A DNA stretch of 64,000 bases from Herbaspirillum seropedicae (GTDB taxonomy: Bacteria; Pseudomonadota; Gammaproteobacteria; Burkholderiales; Burkholderiaceae_D): the NCBI RefSeq assembly GCF_001040945.1, contig NZ_CP011930.1:2395704-2459703 (forward strand), given 5' to 3'. Each line of letters begins with the position of its first letter. Position 1 is the first letter of the stretch. The position numbers and the translations under genes are program-made. Positions 9,112 to 17,526 of this stretch are shown in pieces. The notes under the pieces were generated by a model that saw only the letters and a program-made list of their open reading frames with translations, had not been told where the DNA came from and made no database searches.

Positions 9112-10155
9112 ATGAACAAAGGTTTGCGCTTGTCGGAAAAGTGGTTTCGTTTTGGGTTGTGGCTGGTAGCGCTGGTGTTTGCCGGATTCCTGATCGGGCT
9201 GGGTGGGACCGTGGTGGACAATCTGCCGCGCGTCGAACGCACCCACCAGATCGACGAATTCATCGATGCTGAATCAGCAGCGCCGCTGCGGCAGGTGATC
9301 ACGAAATCCAGCGCCGATCTGCGCGTCCTCGATGAGACCTACCGACAGGCCGAGCTCAGGCATGCCCAGGCCAGGGCCACCACCATGGCGGCGCAGCAGA
9401 CCTTTTCCAACTGGCTGGCCGCCCGCGACGTGACGCGCCGGTCTGACCAGGATGCCGAGGTGATCCGTCGTACCGCCAAGCTGGACGAGCTCAAGGAGGA
9501 TGAGCAAAAAGCGCTGCAGGAGCTGCAGCAGTTGCGGCAGCGGCGATTGTCGCTGGAGCAGGCGGAGCGGGGTGCGCAGCGGGAGCTGGATGGATTGCGC
9601 GAATCAGCGAGGCACAAGCTCGAACAGGTCGCGCGGCAGCAGGAGCTGCGGGTCTTCTTGTACCGCCTTGCCCTGACCTTGCCGCTATTGGGCGTGGCCG
9701 GATGGCTGTTTGTGCGCAAGCGCCAGAGCATGTACTGGCCTTTCGTCTGGGGATTCATCCTGTTTGCGCTGTTCGCCTTTTTCGTCGAGCTGGTGCCGTA
9801 TCTGCCCAGTTATGGCGGTTTCGTGCGCTATCTGGTGGGCATCGTGGTGACCATCGTGGTGGGCCGCCAGGCGATCCTGGGACTGACCCGCTACCTCGAG
9901 CGGCAGAAGCAGGCTGAAGCATTGCCCGATGTCGAGCGCCGCAAGGAGCTGAGCTACGACATTGCGTTGACCCGGCTGGGCCGCAAGGTGTGTCCGGGAT
10001 GTGAACGCGCCGTCAATCTCGACGATGCCGCTACCGATTATTGCCCGCATTGCGGCATCTGCCTGTACAACCGCTGTGAGGGCTGCAGCACACGCAAGAA
10101 CGCTTTTTCGCGGTTTTGTTTTTCCTGTGGGCGGCAGGCTGCTGGGATAGCCTAG
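9112..10155 (+). CDS. Membrane protein with coiled coil and C-terminal double zinc ribbon
   Basis: I do not recognise this 347-residue protein. It has one membrane segment near residues 14-34, then a long charged, heptad-like region (about 60-180, rich in Glu, Gln, Arg and Leu) predicted to be a coiled coil, then three closely spaced hydrophobic segments (about 181-258), and finally a Cys-rich tail. The tail has CPGC, CPHC, CEGC and CFSCG pairs between about residues 294 and 340, the pattern of two tandem zinc ribbons. Given the even number of membrane crossings, coiled coil and N-terminus could be on opposite sides from each other; topology needs testing. The ATG follows a GGAGAG ribosome binding site. 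It is 50 bp after sodC, beyond that gene's terminator. Confidence 0.7.
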   Translation: MNKGLRLSEKWFRFGLWLVALVFAGFLIGLGGTVVDNLPRVERTHQIDEFIDAESAAPLRQVITKSSADLRVLDETYRQAELRHAQARATTMAAQQTFSNWLAARDVTRRSDQDAEVIRRTAKLDELKEDEQKALQELQQLRQRRLSLEQAERGAQRELDGLRESARHKLEQVARQQELRVFLYRLALTLPLLGVAGWLFVRKRQSMYWPFVWGFILFALFAFFVELVPYLPSYGGFVRYLVGIVVTIVVGRQAILGLTRYLERQKQAEALPDVERRKELSYDIALTRLGRKVCPGCERAVNLDDAATDYCPHCGICLYNRCEGCSTRKNAFSRFCFSCGRQAAGIA

Positions 10156-10244
10156 CGGGGGGCAGCTGCAAGGGCTGCTGCGGCTGAATTGTGATTGTGG
10201 CGAACGCGGCAGCCCAGGAAGGACGGCAACGTCGAGCAAGCAAT

Positions 10245-10273
10245 AAAAAAGCCCCTGTAAAAACAGGGGCTTT
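10245..10273 (-). terminator. Terminator for the lysC/tRNA-Ser side
   Basis: AAAGCCCCTGT and ACAGGGGCTTT pair across a 4-nt loop. On the minus strand the stem is followed by a run of six T, so it mainly terminates leftward transcription from tRNA-Ser; it may also stop rightward transcription from the membrane-protein gene. Confidence 0.85.
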
Positions 10274-10281
10274 CATATTTC

Positions 10282-10375
10282 TGGCGGAGACGGAGGGATT
10301 CGAACCCTCGATACAGGTTTAAGCCCGTATGCTTCCTTAGCAGGGAAGTGCCTTCGACCACTCGGCCACGTCTCC
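10282..10375 (-). tRNA. tRNA-Ser (anticodon GCU)
   Basis: Read on the minus strand, the acceptor arm pairs GGAGACG with CGTCTCC, followed by a discriminator G and an encoded CCA. The anticodon stem is CTTCC/GGAAG around loop CTGCTAA, giving anticodon GCT (reads AGC/AGU serine codons). A long variable arm, as expected for class II tRNA-Ser, precedes the GGTTCGAATCC T-arm. It lies 143 bp downstream of lysC on the same strand, an arrangement seen in other Burkholderiales. Confidence 0.97.
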
Positions 10376-10518
10376 ACACTGAAGGCTGTTATCGCATTGC
10401 TGCGTTGCCTCAGCGAAGACCGAGATAATATCGTCTCATTTGCATCCGGTCAACAGTCGTCTTGCAAATAAACACTGTTTTTTCACCGGTGCGGTCTTCG
10501 CCTTGAACGGTGCGTGAT

Positions 10519-11772
10519 TTACTTGGCGCTGTCCAGGTCAAACGCCTTGTGCAGGGCGCGCACGGCCAGTTCCATGTACTTCTCGTCGATCAGCACCGAG
10601 ATCTTGATTTCCGAGGTGGAGATCATCTGGATGTTGACGCCTTCTTCGGACAGGGTGCGGAACATCTGCGAGGCGATGCCCACGTGGCTGCGCATGCCTA
10701 CGCCCACCACCGAGACCTTGGAGACCTTGGTGTCGCCGTTGATGGCGGCGGCGCCGATGTGCGCCTTGACGCTGTTGTTCAGCACTTCCACAGCCTTGGC
10801 GTATTCGCCGCGCGGCACCGTGAAGGTGAAGTCGGTCTTGCCTTCCACCGACTGGTTCTGGATGATCATGTCCACTTCGATGTTGGCGTCAGCCACCGGG
10901 CCCAGGATCTGGTAGGCGATGCCCGGACGGTCAGGCACGCCCAGCACGGTGATCTTGGCTTCGTCGCGGCTGAAGGCGATGCCGGTGATGGTTGCTTGTT
11001 CCATGTTCTTGTCTTCCTCAAACGAAATCAGGGTGCCGGAGGCGGCTTCTTCGGCCAGCGGCGTGAGCGGGTCGGTCAGCGAGGACAACACGCGGGTCGG
11101 CATCTTGTAGTTGCCGGCGAACTCGACCGAGCGGATCTGCAGGACCTTGGAGCCCAGGGAGGCCATTTCCAGCATCTCCTCGAAGGTCACGGTCTTGAGG
11201 CGACGGGCTTCGCTGACCACGCGCGGGTCGGTGGTGTAGACGCCATCGACGTCGGTGTAGATCAGGCATTCAGCGGCCTTGATGGCCGCTGCCACGGCCA
11301 CGGCCGAGGTGTCGGAGCCGCCACGGCCCAGGGTGGTGATGTTGCCGTCGGCGTCCACGCCCTGGAAGCCGGTGATGATGACGATCTTGCCAGCGTTGAG
11401 ATCCTTGCGGACCTTGGCGTCGTCGATGGAGCGGATGCGCGCCTTGGTGAAGGCCGAATCGGTCTTGATGGGGACTTGCCAGCCGGCGTAGGAGACGGCC
11501 TGCTTGCCCAGCGCCTGCAGGGCGATGGCCAACAGCGCTACCGAGACCTGTTCGCCCGTGGAAGCCAGCATGTCCAGTTCGCGGCCGTCAGGCTGGGCCA
11601 TGATTTCCTTGGCCATGCCCAGCAGGCGGTTGGTTTCACCAGACATCGCCGAAGGCACGACGACGATCTGATGGCCTGCGTCGTGCCATTTGGCAACGCG
11701 CTTCGCGACATTCTGGATGCGCTCGATCGAGCCCATCGAGGTGCCGCCGTATTTGTGAACGTATAAAGCCAT
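10519..11772 (-). CDS. lysC: Aspartate kinase
   Basis: Phosphorylates aspartate, the first committed step toward lysine, threonine, methionine and diaminopimelate. The 417-residue protein opens MALYVHKYGGTSMGS with the KYGGTS nucleotide motif, has the amino-acid kinase fold to about residue 250, and two C-terminal ACT domains (about 266-417; the first contains VLGVPDRPGIAYQILG), which mediate feedback inhibition by lysine and/or threonine. I chose the ATG at 11772 by homology; its Shine-Dalgarno is poor, and a TTG 33 nt upstream keeps the frame open. As in related enzymes, an internal start could give a separate beta subunit. The gene is followed by tRNA-Ser and then a terminator. Confidence 0.96.
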   Translation of the reverse strand: MALYVHKYGGTSMGSIERIQNVAKRVAKWHDAGHQIVVVPSAMSGETNRLLGMAKEIMAQPDGRELDMLASTGEQVSVALLAIALQALGKQAVSYAGWQVPIKTDSAFTKARIRSIDDAKVRKDLNAGKIVIITGFQGVDADGNITTLGRGGSDTSAVAVAAAIKAAECLIYTDVDGVYTTDPRVVSEARRLKTVTFEEMLEMASLGSKVLQIRSVEFAGNYKMPTRVLSSLTDPLTPLAEEAASGTLISFEEDKNMEQATITGIAFSRDEAKITVLGVPDRPGIAYQILGPVADANIEVDMIIQNQSVEGKTDFTFTVPRGEYAKAVEVLNNSVKAHIGAAAINGDTKVSKVSVVGVGMRSHVGIASQMFRTLSEEGVNIQMISTSEIKISVLIDEKYMELAVRALHKAFDLDSAK

Positions 11773-12223
11773 AGGGGATAAAAATAGGTGGCCCGACTTT
11801 GACAAGAAAACCCTTAGCTAGGCCGGAAGGAACAAACCCTTGACTTTACATGCGGTGCGCCAAAATCTCAAGGAAAAGCTGGGCAGGATGGGCGTTCGCG
11901 CGCGATTTTTGCATGTGGCGATGCAGCATTGCAGTGAGCGAAGGCGGCCAGGTTTGCGCGTTTTGCCGAACGGGCTAACGGACCATGCAAATTTGATGCA
12001 GGAAAGAACGCTCAGGCGGGAGGAAGATGCTGCGCGCGGAAGGAGGAAGAGGAGGGCGGGGCACCAGCTGTCATGCGCCGGCAATGAGAGAGGGCGACAT
12101 GGCAGTTGGTGCTGCGGTACGGAGTGCTGCGGTACTGCGGTAAGGCATGGGCTTGCCGGGCTGGACGGTTCAGACGCGGTCAGCGGAACGCATCAGCTGT
12201 GCAAGCTAACGGACACGCTGCGA
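11773..12223. other. Gene-poor stretch upstream of lysC
   Basis: These 451 bp hold no frame that looks like a protein. tilS, often found next to lysC in related genomes, is absent here. The region contains a 12-bp direct repeat at 12109-12135. I see no lysine riboswitch. The lysC promoter must lie here but no convincing minus-strand -35/-10 pair was found by eye. Confidence 0.6.
12109..12135 (+). repeat. 12-bp direct repeat
   Basis: GTGCTGCGGTAC occurs at 12109-12120 and again at 12124-12135, followed by a partial third copy (TGCGGTA) at 12136-12142. It lies about 90 bp beyond the 3' end of the DUF4148 gene. Confidence 0.7.
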
Positions 12224-12505
12224 TCAGGCGCCGCTATAGAGGTCTTGCTGGGCGGTGCTGCTGGCCTGGCGCAGTTGGTTCTGCACGTCCTGGCGGCTCA
12301 GGGTGGAGGGCGCCTGGTGAACGATCGGGTACTCATTGCGCACGGCGATTTCACCGTTGGCGCGGGCGCGGACCAGTTCGGCCTGCACGTCAGCACGGGT
12401 CTTGGTGGAGTGGAAGGCGGTTTCCGGCGGATACGGAGCCTCGGCCATGGCAGCGCCAGCGGCAGCCAGCAAGGAAGCGGCAACGACGATATTCTTGATG
12501 TTCAT
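12224..12505 (-). CDS. Exported DUF4148 protein
   Basis: A 93-residue protein with a clear signal peptide (MNIKNIVVAASLLAAAGAAMA, cleavage after AMA). The mature part, with STKTRADVQAELVRARANGE and LSRQDVQNQLRQA, fits the DUF4148 family. This family is abundant in Burkholderiales, often in several copies per genome and without known function. It would be a small periplasmic protein of about 72 residues. A strong AGAGGA ribosome binding site precedes the start. It is divergent from the LysR gene at 12732 with 226 bp between them, so the regulator may control it. Confidence 0.85.
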   Translation of the reverse strand: MNIKNIVVAASLLAAAGAAMAEAPYPPETAFHSTKTRADVQAELVRARANGEIAVRNEYPIVHQAPSTLSRQDVQNQLRQASSTAQQDLYSGA

Positions 12506-12731
12506 GATCTTGTCCTCTGTGTGGGGTGAGTAGGGAAAGCTCCGCAGACGCCCTTTGCGGGAGGGGTGCTCTCCTTATGGGAAAGCCCGCTACAGGCATC
12601 TGGCGGAACCGGCCAGTGCTTGTTGCAATGCGCTAACCGATGTCTGAAGTGTAAATATTGCCAACGCAAAGAAAAATAGGTCTAATCGGAATTGACTATT
12701 TCTCTTTCTGGAACAATCTGGGGCTTGAAAA

Positions 12732-13643
12732 ATGGATAGGCTGCAATCAATGCGGGTGTTCGCCAAGGTCGTCGAGCAGGGCAGTTTCGTGCGTGCGGCC
12801 GAGCTTCTGGACATTTCCAATGCGGTGGCGACGCGCTTCATCGCCGACCTGGAGGCACATCTGGGAACGCGCCTGCTGAACCGCTCCACCCGTCGCCTGT
12901 CCCTGACGGAGGCCGGACAGGCATATCTGGAGCGGGTCCGGATGATCCTGGCCGAGGTCGACGATGCCGAGGCGCTGGTGTCTCTGGAGACCAAACGGCC
13001 CGCCGGCACCCTGGCCATCTATTGCAATGCCGGTTTTGGCCAGTCGCAGCTGGGCGAGATGCTGTCGGCCTACTCGCAGGCCTACCCCGAGGTGGCGCTG
13101 GATATCAGCCTGTCAGAGCGATCCATTGACCTGGTGGAAGAGGGCATCGATATCGGCTTCTTCAGCAGCATGCAGAAATTCGACGCCAGCATGATCGTGC
13201 GCCAGCTGGGGGTGGCGCGGGTCATCCTGTGCACCTCGCCGGCGTATATTGCGCGGCAGGGCGCGCCGGAGCAGCCAGAGGACTTGTCGCGCCACAACTG
13301 CCTCAATTTCTCGCACGAGTATCTGCGGCATCACTGGCACGTCAATACCAACGGCGGCGTGCTGGATGTGCCTATCGTCAGCAAGGTCGTCTCCAATAGC
13401 GGGGTGCTGTTGCGCGATCTGGCGCTGGCGGGGATGGGGATCGTGCTGCGGCCTTCGTATTCGCTGGGGGATGACCTGCGCAGCGGCCGGCTGGTCCAGG
13501 TCTTGCCAGGGTTTGACATGGGCCAGGTGATCATGTCCATGGTCTACCCGAGCCGGCGCCTGCTGTCGGCCAAGGTGCGCAGTTTTGCCGAATTCATCAG
13601 CGCGCGCTTTCCGCATCCGGAAAATGATCCCTGGCTGAGTTGA
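12732..13643 (+). CDS. LysR family transcriptional regulator
   Basis: A 303-residue regulator of normal LysR length. The first 60 residues form the winged helix-turn-helix (MDRLQSMRVFAKVVEQGSF, AAELLDISNAVATRFIADLE, RLLNRSTRRLSLTEAG), and about residues 90-295 form the effector-binding domain of the CrgA/DsdC-like subgroup common in Burkholderiales. The effector is not predictable from sequence. Most LysR proteins control a divergent neighbour; here that is the DUF4148 gene. It is convergent with the thioredoxin-like gene, only 22 bp away. Confidence 0.92.
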   Translation: MDRLQSMRVFAKVVEQGSFVRAAELLDISNAVATRFIADLEAHLGTRLLNRSTRRLSLTEAGQAYLERVRMILAEVDDAEALVSLETKRPAGTLAIYCNAGFGQSQLGEMLSAYSQAYPEVALDISLSERSIDLVEEGIDIGFFSSMQKFDASMIVRQLGVARVILCTSPAYIARQGAPEQPEDLSRHNCLNFSHEYLRHHWHVNTNGGVLDVPIVSKVVSNSGVLLRDLALAGMGIVLRPSYSLGDDLRSGRLVQVLPGFDMGQVIMSMVYPSRRLLSAKVRSFAEFISARFPHPENDPWLS

Positions 13644-13665
13644 ACTGGGCCGGGACGCGCATCGT

Positions 13666-14094
13666 TCAGCCGATCACATCGGCCAGCTTGTCCAGCAGGC
13701 TGCAATCCTGCTGCCAGCTACGGCGCTCGGCCGAGCTGATGGCTTCGCGCTGCAGCTCGGCGTCGCTCTTTTCCATCTGCGCCAGCAGCAGGCGCTCGGC
13801 CAGGCGGGTATCGGGTTCCATCGGCCCGAAGAAGGCCACGGTCGCGCCGCGTTCCATGAGCAGGGTGGGGAAGTTGTCGATGTCGAGCTCGCCGACCAGG
13901 TCGGCCTGGTCTTCGATATCGATCCAGACAAAATGATGCTGGGGATAGCGCTCGGCCCAGGCGCGGAAGGCCGCGTCATATTCGCGGCAGCTGCCGCACC
14001 AGTTGGCGCACAGGCAGGCAACGACCCAAGTGTCGTTGCGAAGCGCCTCGGCGAGTTGGCGGCGGTTGGTCTGGTCTAGGATCTGGTAAGACAT
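13666..14094 (-). CDS. Thioredoxin-like protein
   Basis: A 142-residue cytoplasmic protein with a thioredoxin fold. The active-site motif is WCGSC (Cys33, Cys36), and a cis-proline motif DNFPTLL follows at about residues 72-78. No signal peptide is present. The C-terminal 35 residues are an extra charged helix beyond the thioredoxin core. The redox partner is unknown. It is divergent from tsaB. Confidence 0.85.
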   Translation of the reverse strand: MSYQILDQTNRRQLAEALRNDTWVVACLCANWCGSCREYDAAFRAWAERYPQHHFVWIDIEDQADLVGELDIDNFPTLLMERGATVAFFGPMEPDTRLAERLLLAQMEKSDAELQREAISSAERRSWQQDCSLLDKLADVIG

Positions 14095-14192
14095 GGCCCG
14101 CGTATTTTAACCGCTTCGGCAGCAGCCGGTTTGCGCTGGCGCACACTACGTCATCCTTCACGCAGGCAAGCCGAAGAATGCTGCGCGCACGG

Positions 14193-14198
14193 TAAAAT
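14193..14198 (+). promoter_or_regulatory. Candidate tsaB promoter (-10 TAAAAT)
   Basis: TAAAAT followed by AGCGGG ends 6 bp before the tsaB ATG. If used, transcription would begin at or next to the start codon, giving a leaderless or nearly leaderless mRNA. The -35 is weak. Confidence 0.45.
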
Positions 14199-14204
14199 AG
14201 CGGG

Positions 14205-14924
14205 ATGACCACGATTCTTGCCATTGAAACTTCGACCGAGCTCGCCTCTGCAGCCTTGCTGTACCAGGGCAAGCTGCTGTCGCGGCAGTCGGCTGGCGCC
14301 CAGACGCACTCCGACGCCATTCTCCCCATGATCCAGCAACTGCTGGCCGAAGCCGGCCTGGCGCTGGCGCAATGCGATGCGCTGGCCTTTGGCGTCGGTC
14401 CGGGTTCCTTCACCGGCGTGCGCACGGCCTGCGGCGTGGTCCAGGGCCTGGCCTTCGGCGTCGACCGTCCGGTGGTGCCGGTGGTCACGCTGGAAGCGGC
14501 GGCCCAGGCCTGCCGCGTGCATGATGCGCAGGCCGCCGAGGTGCTGGCCATCCTCGACGCCCGCATGGGCGAGGTCTATTGGGCGCGCTACCGCGCCCGC
14601 AGCGGGGGCGGCTGGGATGTGCTGGCCGAGCCGGCCCTGTCGGCGGCCGCTGACGTGAATACGCAAGGACGTCCATATGCCTGTGGCAACGGGCTGTCGG
14701 CCTATGCCGAGCATTTCTCGCCGGACTTCTGCGGCCGCCAGTTTGCGGCCGCCTATGCCTCATGCATGCCGCATGCGCAGCACGTCGCCACGCTGGGGCA
14801 GCATCATTTCGACCAGGGACGCGGTGTGCCGGCGCAAGAGGCCCAGCCGTTCTACCTGCGCAACAAGGTGGCGCTGACCACGGCCGAGCGCGAGCTGCGC
14901 GATGCCGCCAAGGGAGTGGCATGA
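14205..14924 (+). CDS. tsaB: tRNA threonylcarbamoyladenosine biosynthesis protein TsaB
   Basis: TsaB partners with TsaD (and TsaE) to transfer threonylcarbamoyl to A37 of tRNAs that read ANN codons. The 239-residue protein starts MTTILAIETSTELASAALL and has the family blocks HSDAILPMIQQLLAEA and GVGPGSFTGVRTACGVVQGLA. The fold is ASKHA-like but without the TsaD metal site. It heads an operon in which it overlaps rimI by ATGA. No Shine-Dalgarno is visible, in keeping with the promoter lying just upstream. Confidence 0.95.
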   Translation: MTTILAIETSTELASAALLYQGKLLSRQSAGAQTHSDAILPMIQQLLAEAGLALAQCDALAFGVGPGSFTGVRTACGVVQGLAFGVDRPVVPVVTLEAAAQACRVHDAQAAEVLAILDARMGEVYWARYRARSGGGWDVLAEPALSAAADVNTQGRPYACGNGLSAYAEHFSPDFCGRQFAAAYASCMPHAQHVATLGQHHFDQGRGVPAQEAQPFYLRNKVALTTAERELRDAAKGVA

Positions 14925-15418
14925 ACAGCGTGGCCACCTTGCCCGTGGCTGTCGTGCATGAGAAATACGGCAGTCTGCAATTTGCGCCCATGAGTAGCGA
15001 GGATCTGGACGCAGTCGTCGAGATCGAGCAGGCCGTCTATTCGCATCCCTGGACGCGGGGCAATTTCCAGGATTCGCTGTACAGCGGTTACCAGGCACAG
15101 ACCCTGCGTGATAGCGCGGGGCAATTGCTGGGCTATTTCCTGGTCATGCTGGCGGTAGAAGAGGCGCATCTGCTCAACATCAGCGTGGCCGCCGCGCATC
15201 AGCACCAGGGCCTGGGCCGCTTGCTGCTGGACCGGGCCACGGCCCTGGCGCGCCAGCATGGCATGCACATCATGCTGCTGGAGGTGCGTGAATCCAATCT
15301 CCATGCGGCCAAGGTCTACCGGCATTACGGATTTGCCGAGATTGGCCGACGCAAGAACTACTATCCGGCCGCCAACCAGTCCCGCGAAGGGGCCATCGTC
15401 ATGAGCCTGCCGCTATGA
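14921..15418 (+). CDS. rimI: Ribosomal protein S18 alanine N-acetyltransferase
   Basis: GNAT-family acetyltransferase of 165 residues; RimI acetylates the N-terminal alanine of ribosomal protein S18. The acetyl-CoA loop is HQHQGLGRLLL, followed by LEVRESNLHAAKVYRHYGF, which includes the Glu and Tyr characteristic of RimI, and FAEIGRRKNYY near the end. It overlaps tsaB upstream and the uracil-DNA glycosylase gene downstream by 4 nt each. The tsaB-rimI pairing is very common. Confidence 0.93.
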   Translation: MNSVATLPVAVVHEKYGSLQFAPMSSEDLDAVVEIEQAVYSHPWTRGNFQDSLYSGYQAQTLRDSAGQLLGYFLVMLAVEEAHLLNISVAAAHQHQGLGRLLLDRATALARQHGMHIMLLEVRESNLHAAKVYRHYGFAEIGRRKNYYPAANQSREGAIVMSLPL

Positions 15419-16437
15419 GTGAACAAATGAATCAGGAAAACGGCTTCGGCTCCTCGCTGGCGCTGCTCGATGCCTTGGGCATCGGGCCGGTGTGGGTGCG
15501 GCGCGAGCTGGCCGTGGAAGAAGTCCAGGAACAGGCGCAGCAGCCAGCCAGCGCCACGCCGATAGCCGCCCCTGTCGAGGCCGTCGGGGCCGTCGAGCAG
15601 CCGTCCCGGGCGCCGGTGGAGCCCGCGCGCGAACCGACCCCCGTGGCCGAGCGGCCAGCGGTGCAAGCGCCGCCAGCTGGCGCCCCCAAGGCGCCTGCCG
15701 CACCGGTGCCGCGCAGCGCGCCGGTGCAAGAAGAGGGCGGACCGCCGGCCTGGCTGGACGAAATGGATTTTGCCGCCTCGCTGGAGCCCGTGCTGATCCC
15801 GGAGGGCGAAGACGACGAGCCGATGCCTGCAGTCGATCCCGTGATCGCCAGGATCAAGCAGATGGACTGGCCGCAACTGAAGGAACAGGTGGCGGACTGC
15901 CGCCGTTGCGGCCTGTGCCAGGGGCGCAAGAAGACGGTCTTCGGCGTCGGCGATGAAAAGGCCAAGTGGCTCTTCATCGGTGAAGGTCCGGGACGTAATG
16001 AGGATATCCAGGGCGAGCCCTTCGTCGGCCCGGCCGGCAAGCTGCTGGACAATATGCTGGTGTCCATGGGTGTCAAGCGCGGCGACAACGCCTATATCGC
16101 CAATATCGTCAAATGCCGTCCCACCGACGAGAACGGTCGCGACCGGCCGCCTTCGCCGCAGGAGGTGGCGTCCTGCCTGCCTTATCTGCAGCGCCAGATC
16201 GAGCTGATCCAGCCCACCGTGCTGGTCGCGCTGGGCAAGACGGCCGCCATCTCGCTGCTGGGTCTGGATCCGACCACCCCGGTGGCGCGCTTGCGCGGTA
16301 CGGTTCATCGCTATCAGGAGTTGCCGCTGGTGGTGACCTATCACCCGGCCTATCTGCTGCGTTCGCTACAGGACAAGAGCAAGACCTGGGCCGACCTGTG
16401 CCTGGCCATGAGCACTTATCAGGCGCAGGCGCGCTAA
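15415..16437 (+). CDS. Family 4-type uracil-DNA glycosylase
   Basis: Removes uracil from DNA to start base-excision repair. The C-terminal ~190 residues carry the family 4 features: Cys162 and Cys165 in CRRCGLC, later cysteines in KCRP and SCLPYL (four ligands for a 4Fe-4S cluster), motif A GEGPGRNEDIQGEPFVGPAG, and motif B YHPAYLLR. The first ~150 residues are an Ala/Pro/Glu-rich, probably disordered extension, so the 340-residue protein is longer than the compact archaeal/Thermus enzymes. Translationally coupled to rimI (ATGA overlap). Confidence 0.92.
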   Translation: MSEQMNQENGFGSSLALLDALGIGPVWVRRELAVEEVQEQAQQPASATPIAAPVEAVGAVEQPSRAPVEPAREPTPVAERPAVQAPPAGAPKAPAAPVPRSAPVQEEGGPPAWLDEMDFAASLEPVLIPEGEDDEPMPAVDPVIARIKQMDWPQLKEQVADCRRCGLCQGRKKTVFGVGDEKAKWLFIGEGPGRNEDIQGEPFVGPAGKLLDNMLVSMGVKRGDNAYIANIVKCRPTDENGRDRPPSPQEVASCLPYLQRQIELIQPTVLVALGKTAAISLLGLDPTTPVARLRGTVHRYQELPLVVTYHPAYLLRSLQDKSKTWADLCLAMSTYQAQAR

Positions 16438-16441
16438 GGTG

Positions 16442-17479
16442 ATGGACGCTTTGACCGCTCGGGCGGCGACGAGCTTGTCCAGCCACCAGGTGCGCTTCCA
16501 CCAGCGCTGGCCTGAACTGCGCGATCCGCATGTGCGTGCGTTGGCCTGGTTGCTCTATGCGCCCGACTTGCTAGCGCAGGACGCGCCTTGCTGGGAGTGT
16601 CGTATCGCCACGCTGGGACCGGTCGCGCCCGAGGTGGCGGGCTGGCTGCATGATCTGGAACATGATCCTGGCCTCAACGCCGCCTTGCACGCCCACCTGG
16701 CGCGCCAGCCTACTGCCCGCCTGGGGCGTTATGCCGAGCAATTGCTGACGTTCTATCTGCAGCAGCAGGATTGGCTGGTGGCCGCCAACCTGCAGGTGCG
16801 CCAGCAGGGGCCGACGCATGAAACGCTGGGCGAATTCGATTTCCTCGTCCGTCCGCCAGGCGACGACGAGTTGGGTCTGATCCACTGGGAATTCGCCACC
16901 AAGTTCTACCTGCTCGCACCCCAGTCGGCCGCTGATGCCAAGGCGAACGCCGGGGCCTTCGTCGGCCCCAACCTGGCCGATACCCTGGGCAAGAAGATGC
17001 GCAAGATCATGCAGCAGCAACTGATGCTGTCGGCGCATCCTGCTGCGGCGTCGGTGCTGCCGGCGCCCGTGGTGGCAGCGCGCGCGCTGGTCAAGGGCTG
17101 GCTGTTCTATCGCCATGGCGAGGCCGTCGAGCTGCCCGCGTCCCTGGGCGTGGCGGCGGATCATTGCCGTGGCTTCTGGTGCGATCTGCCGCGACTGGCG
17201 GCACAGCACCAGCCTGACGATCTCTACCTGATCCTGCCCCGGCTGGCCTGGCTGGCGCCAGCGCGTGCGCCGCTGGCGCAGGGATTGTCGCTGCCGGCGT
17301 TGCAGGCTGCCCTGGAAACGGCTTTCCTGGCCGACCAGAGTCCGGTGATGGTGGCGCAATGCCGCATCGCCAAGGGCGCAGAACCTGAGTTGCTGGAGCT
17401 TGCCCGCGGCTTTATCGTGCCGCCGGGCTGGGAGCAGCGTGCCGCCGATACGGCGCGGCACGCGCTGGTGCGAATCTGA
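16442..17479 (+). CDS. DUF1853 family protein
   Basis: A 345-residue cytoplasmic protein of the DUF1853 family, unknown in function. The conserved block is GEFDFLVRPPGDDELGLIHW then EFATKFYL at about residues 135-165, followed by GPNLADTLGKKM. The D-x(n)-E-x-x-x-K spacing recalls a PD-(D/E)XK nuclease core; that is my inference from the motif only. The ATG at 16442 follows the glycosylase stop by 4 nt (a GTG at 16439 is also possible), so it is the last gene of the tsaB-rimI-UDG operon. Link to a DNA-repair glycosylase makes a nucleic-acid role plausible. Confidence 0.8.
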   Translation: MDALTARAATSLSSHQVRFHQRWPELRDPHVRALAWLLYAPDLLAQDAPCWECRIATLGPVAPEVAGWLHDLEHDPGLNAALHAHLARQPTARLGRYAEQLLTFYLQQQDWLVAANLQVRQQGPTHETLGEFDFLVRPPGDDELGLIHWEFATKFYLLAPQSAADAKANAGAFVGPNLADTLGKKMRKIMQQQLMLSAHPAAASVLPAPVVAARALVKGWLFYRHGEAVELPASLGVAADHCRGFWCDLPRLAAQHQPDDLYLILPRLAWLAPARAPLAQGLSLPALQAALETAFLADQSPVMVAQCRIAKGAEPELLELARGFIVPPGWEQRAADTARHALVRI

Positions 17480-17526
17480 AGCGCATCTGAATCAGATCCT
17501 GGGAGGCAGGAGCTTGAGGGCCGCGT

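Noticed and set aside
11773..12100. Lysine riboswitch upstream of lysC
   Set aside because: No recognisable aptamer elements; such switches are not expected in betaproteobacteria.
11840..12529. 229-codon plus-strand frame across the gap before lysC
   Set aside because: Overlaps the DUF4148 gene, which has a signal peptide and a strong ribosome binding site; the frame has no domain and odd composition.
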